Shown: positions 50,574 through 52,885 of the stretch, in pieces
How the letters are laid out: every line of letters starts with the position of its first letter
How positions within the stretch are numbered: the stretch's first letter is position 1
Assembly (NCBI GenBank): GCA_902787185.1
Contig: CADAFP010000046.1
Span: forward strand, 1-52,885
Source of the DNA: an uncultured Bacteroidales bacterium
Lineage (GTDB): Bacteria > Bacteroidota > Bacteroidia > Bacteroidales > Muribaculaceae
Direction: 5' to 3'
Length of the DNA stretch: 52,885 nt
Program-made: the position numbers and the translations under genes
Notes under the pieces: generated by a model
The model's input: only the letters and a program-made list of their open reading frames with translations
What the model was told of the DNA's origin: nothing
The model's database searches: none

Positions 50574-51167
50574 TTAATCCTTGTTGGTGGTGCCGACATT
50601 GTCGGGATTCTCGTTGATGGCCACTGTCAACAGCCGTAGCCCTTTCCCCGGACTCCACGTGCCGATGACGTTGGTGGGGTAGAGGGTCGTCTTGAAGTCC
50701 ACAAACTCAAACTCCTGCACAAACGTCACCTTGCCCTGGCGCTTGAATGTGCGTTCCAGCAGCTGGGCGTTGTCACGGCTGGTGAGCACGACGAAGTGGT
50801 GGCGCTTGTGCTCCAGCGTGCCGTGGTAGATGGTCGCGTCTTTGTGCCCACGCGTGATGATGTCGTCGTTGTGGGCGGCAATGGCGACCTCACCATCTTC
50901 CTTGGGCTCCAGCAGCAGCACAAAGGTGCGGCTCTGGTATTCCTCCTGGACGATGGTATCCATAACCTGGGTGATGGCCTCGACAAGACCTGTGTCGGCC
51001 TTTTTCCCGAACGTCAGCCGCTTCATTTCCACGGTGAGCGTCTTCTCGGGCAGGGCGCCGCGCTGCCCCTGGGTGAGCTGGCGGGTGACAATCACCTCGT
51101 CATCCTTGGCCCACAGGCTGCCGGCGACCAGCATCACGGCCACTAATGTGACAAACAGTCGTTTCAT
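50574..51167 (-). CDS. Hypothetical exported protein
   Basis: A protein of 197 residues with a signal peptide (MKRLFVTLVAVMLVAGSLWA). AGGA lies 8 bases before the ATG at 51167 but only 2 before an ATG at 51173, so the shorter form is preferred. The mature part has strands such as EVIVTRQLTQGQRG, KTLTVEMKRLTFGKKADTG, RTFVLLLEPKEDGEVAIAAH and HHFVVLTSRDNAQLLERTFK and no Cys. I do not recognise a family. It shares a strand and likely a transcript with the cytidylate kinase-like gene and is divergent from the DUF1460 gene. Confidence 0.65.
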   Translation of the reverse strand: MKRLFVTLVAVMLVAGSLWAKDDEVIVTRQLTQGQRGALPEKTLTVEMKRLTFGKKADTGLVEAITQVMDTIVQEEYQSRTFVLLLEPKEDGEVAIAAHNDDIITRGHKDATIYHGTLEHKRHHFVVLTSRDNAQLLERTFKRQGKVTFVQEFEFVDFKTTLYPTNVIGTWSPGKGLRLLTVAINENPDNVGTTNKD

Positions 51168-51322
51168 GTTCATTTTCCTTTCAACCTGCTAAGTTACACT
51201 TTTTTTTAGACAACCAAGCCCGCCCGAGGTTTAAATTTTTCCAAAACGCGGTAATTCTTTTTTATTTTAATAATGTGTATCTAAAAACCGGCGAAGAACC
51301 ACTTGGAACCAATTTTTTGTAC

Positions 51323-51330
51323 TACCTTTG
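51323..51330 (+). promoter_or_regulatory. -7 promoter box TACCTTTG
   Basis: TACCTTTG fits TAnnTTTG and lies 24 bases before the ATG at 51354. It argues against any start for this gene upstream of 51340. Confidence 0.6.
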
Positions 51331-51353
51331 TCATCAATCATCATCACATAGCT

Positions 51354-52238
51354 ATGAAACAGTTATTTTTTCTGATCGCATTACTCTTGTTCGCCTGCTC
51401 TCCCCGACAGGCGTCGCAGCATCAGGCCCAAGCCGCTACGATAACCCAGATGCGTTTCCACTGCAGCGCCGACACCATCCTCATCAACGACCTGCTCAGG
51501 CAGGGTAACGACAGCGGCCTTGCCGATGCCAACGCCCTCGTCGAGTTCTACGCGCGTCGGCTGCTCGGCACCCCTTATGTCGCCCACACCCTTGAGGCCG
51601 ACGAGGAGGTGCTCACGATTAATATCCACGAGCTCGACTGCCTCACGTTTATCGAAACCCTGTATGCCCTCACCCGTGCCACCCTGGCAGGACGTTACTC
51701 GTGGCGCGACTATGCCGACAACATCGAGAACGTGCGCTACCGTGGTGGCGTGATGGGCGATTATTCCTCCCGAATCCACTACATGAGCGAGTGGATCATC
51801 GACAATCACATGCGCGGAAACCTCGTGGAAGTCACGCCCGACTTGCCCCATGCCACCCACATGGTCAAGAACATCGACTACATGACTCACAACCCCGGGC
51901 AGTATCGCCAGCTCAAGAACGACACCGCCATGGTCGAGAAAATACGCAAGCATGAGTTGCGCAACCACCGCTTCCCTTACCTCAAGCGCTCGTGGCTCAA
52001 CGACAAGGCTGTGAAGGCCGCTTTGCGCTCGGGTGACTTCGTCTCGCTGGTCACCAGGGCCGAGGGACTGGACGTTTCACACAATGGAATCATTGTCATC
52101 GATGACAAGGGAGACCCCTATCTGCTCGACGCCTCGATGTCGGGAGGCAAGGTGATGCTTGAGTCCAAGCCCCTGTTTAAGTACCTCGAGCATTCCAAGA
52201 ACAATATCGGCATCCGCGTCTATCGCATGATGCAATAG
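51354..52238 (+). CDS. DUF1460 amidase-like lipoprotein
   Basis: A 294-residue protein. The N-terminus MKQLFFLIALLLFACSPRQ has a lipobox with Cys at residue 15. The body matches DUF1460, an NlpC/P60-related fold thought to act as an N-acetylmuramoyl-L-alanine amidase or murein peptidase: LLGTPYVAHTLE, then INIHELDCLTFIETLYALTR with the likely catalytic Cys, YRGGVMGDYSSRIHYMSEWI, and GLDVSHNGIIVIDDKGDPYL with the likely catalytic His. It would act on cell-wall peptides in the periplasm, adding to the cell-wall theme of the window. A terminator follows at 52267. Confidence 0.85.
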   Translation: MKQLFFLIALLLFACSPRQASQHQAQAATITQMRFHCSADTILINDLLRQGNDSGLADANALVEFYARRLLGTPYVAHTLEADEEVLTINIHELDCLTFIETLYALTRATLAGRYSWRDYADNIENVRYRGGVMGDYSSRIHYMSEWIIDNHMRGNLVEVTPDLPHATHMVKNIDYMTHNPGQYRQLKNDTAMVEKIRKHELRNHRFPYLKRSWLNDKAVKAALRSGDFVSLVTRAEGLDVSHNGIIVIDDKGDPYLLDASMSGGKVMLESKPLFKYLEHSKNNIGIRVYRMMQ

Positions 52239-52266
52239 CACCATCATCCCTTATCATGAGGTCGGG

Positions 52267-52302
52267 TAATGCAAGGTTTAGCCTTGCATTATCTTTTTTT
52301 TT
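52267..52302 (+). terminator. Terminator after the DUF1460 gene
   Basis: TAATGCAAGG at 52267-52276 pairs with CCTTGCATTA at 52282-52291 around TTTAG, followed by a long T run. Confidence 0.9.
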
Positions 52303-52339
52303 CTGCTTTTTTTTCATTTTTCAGTGCCTTTTTTGAGCC

Positions 52340-52380
52340 CCTCTCAGGTGCCCTTTCAAACCCGCCTTGAGAGGCATTTT
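52340..52380. terminator. Second hairpin before the rRNA promoter
   Basis: CCTCTCAGG at 52340-52348 pairs with CCTTGAGAGG at 52365-52374, with a following T run. It may insulate the rRNA operon from upstream transcription. Confidence 0.55.
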
Positions 52381-52522
52381 TTCGCCTTTTTCACCAGTTG
52401 AGGAAAAAAAGATGCTTTTTTTTGAAAAATTTTTTCTTGCGATAATTCGCTTTAAATCAATATAATATGTTGTTTTTGGCGAAAAATGTTAATAACTTGG
52501 ATGAAAAAAAGTTGCTAAAAAA

Positions 52523-52553
52523 TTTGCCAGTTTCAAAAATGGAAGTACCTTTG
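52523..52553 (+). promoter_or_regulatory. rRNA operon promoter
   Basis: TTTG at 52523-52526, 19 bases, then TACCTTTG at 52546-52553 is a perfect Bacteroidetes promoter. An A/T-rich stretch (52400-52520) upstream could act as an UP-like element. Transcription should start near 52560, about 245 bases before mature 16S. Confidence 0.8.
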
Positions 52554-52563
52554 CACCGCTTTT

Positions 52564-52600
52564 CGCCACTGGTGTGGCGCTAAACAATAGCTCTTTGACA
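52564..52600 (+). promoter_or_regulatory. rRNA leader hairpin and boxA-like antitermination site
   Basis: CGCCAC and GTGGCG (52564-52579) make a hairpin in the leader, followed by AGCTCTTTGACA at 52589-52600, which resembles the boxA element that loads the Nus factors in rRNA leaders. Confidence 0.6.
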
Positions 52601-52803
52601 TGTTTGCAGCAACGAGTAGTACAAGAGAACAAGGGACAATGTAATAGTTGTTCCCGTCGATTCCAAGTCGTTTAAAACGATGTACAACAGGCAGTAAGAT
52701 ACGAGATTCAACCTGAAACGAGGCCAGGGATTCAAAACTGGAAATTCGGTCGAGTGTTGCGTTTTCATTTTAAATTTCTGCAAAGAAAAGAAACGATAAT
52801 ACA

Positions 52804-52885
52804 ACAACGAAGAGTTTGATCCTGGCTCAGGATGAACGCTAGCGACAGGCTTAACACATGCAAGTCGAGGGGCAGCGCGAGGGTA
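52804..52885 (+). rRNA. rrs: 16S ribosomal RNA, 5' end
   Basis: The conserved AGAGTTTGATCCTGGCTCAG primer region starts at 52811, followed by GATGAACGCTAGCGACAGGC and TTAACACATGCAAGTCGAGG. Aligned with the E. coli numbering the mature end is near 52804; the gene continues beyond the right edge. The AGCGACAGGC and GAGGGGCAGC words suggest Muribaculaceae rather than Prevotella or Bacteroides. Confidence 0.97.

Overview
The window looks like a chromosomal segment of a gut-type member of the order Bacteroidales, most likely Muribaculaceae-like. The support is the start of a 16S rRNA gene at the right edge, many promoter -7 boxes of the Bacteroidetes form TAnnTTTG (some with TTTG exactly 19 bases upstream), a type IX secretion sorting domain, BspA-type and other leucine-rich surface proteins, and Bacteroidales-restricted domain families (DUF4922, DUF5009, DUF5106, DUF1460). 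Domain and family names come from recall of sequence motifs; no database search was possible.

Layout. 1-1839: end of the complex I operon (nuoM tail, nuoN). 2081-3191: two overlapping minus-strand genes of accessory type. 3692-10576: secreted proteins ending in or containing dockerin-like calcium-binding repeats, including a 2.1-kb tandem duplication of a gene with its promoter. 10839-11952: a shrunken DUF1016 remnant and a thioredoxin-like protein. 12196-19717: a propeller-amidase fusion protein, the same two domains encoded by two adjacent genes, and a BspA-like protein. 19955-20404: a small heat-shock protein. 20974-36210: a long co-directional peptidoglycan breakdown and MurNAc salvage locus (BadF-type kinase paralogue, amidase with an inserted golvesin-like domain, glycosyltransferase, DUF4922, SpoIID-like protein, AmpG, NamZ, MurT/DUF5009, MurK, MurQ, SGNH hydrolase). 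36464-45366: housekeeping and small genes (metallo-beta-lactamase fold, dockerin protein, DUF5106, DoxX, mnmA, glyS, FKBP lipoprotein, AAA-CYTH protein). 45854-49846: an accessory island. 49908-52238: cytidylate kinase-like, secreted and DUF1460 genes. 52523 to the end: rRNA promoter, leader and first bases of 16S rRNA.

The most unusual part is the island at 45854-49846. It holds a RepA-like RecA-fold ATPase, then a cluster of TTCTCAT heptamers at a 9-base period arranged in nested opposite orientation, then a promoter and a strongly folded RNA of about 250 bases ending in a terminator-like hairpin, then an EcoRI-family adenine methyltransferase that overlaps a DUF262-HNH nuclease gene by 4 bases. 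The second half of the methyltransferase gene is much more AT-rich than its first half and its partner. I read this as a candidate restriction-modification or phage-defence module with an RNA leader; the RNA matches no family I recognise.

Two conserved genes, namZ and the essential glyS, each appear to have lost a short internal stretch that is not a multiple of three, which points to assembly error or to real damage. Intergenic spaces carry several families of short tandem or dispersed repeats, especially between genes of the peptidoglycan salvage locus.
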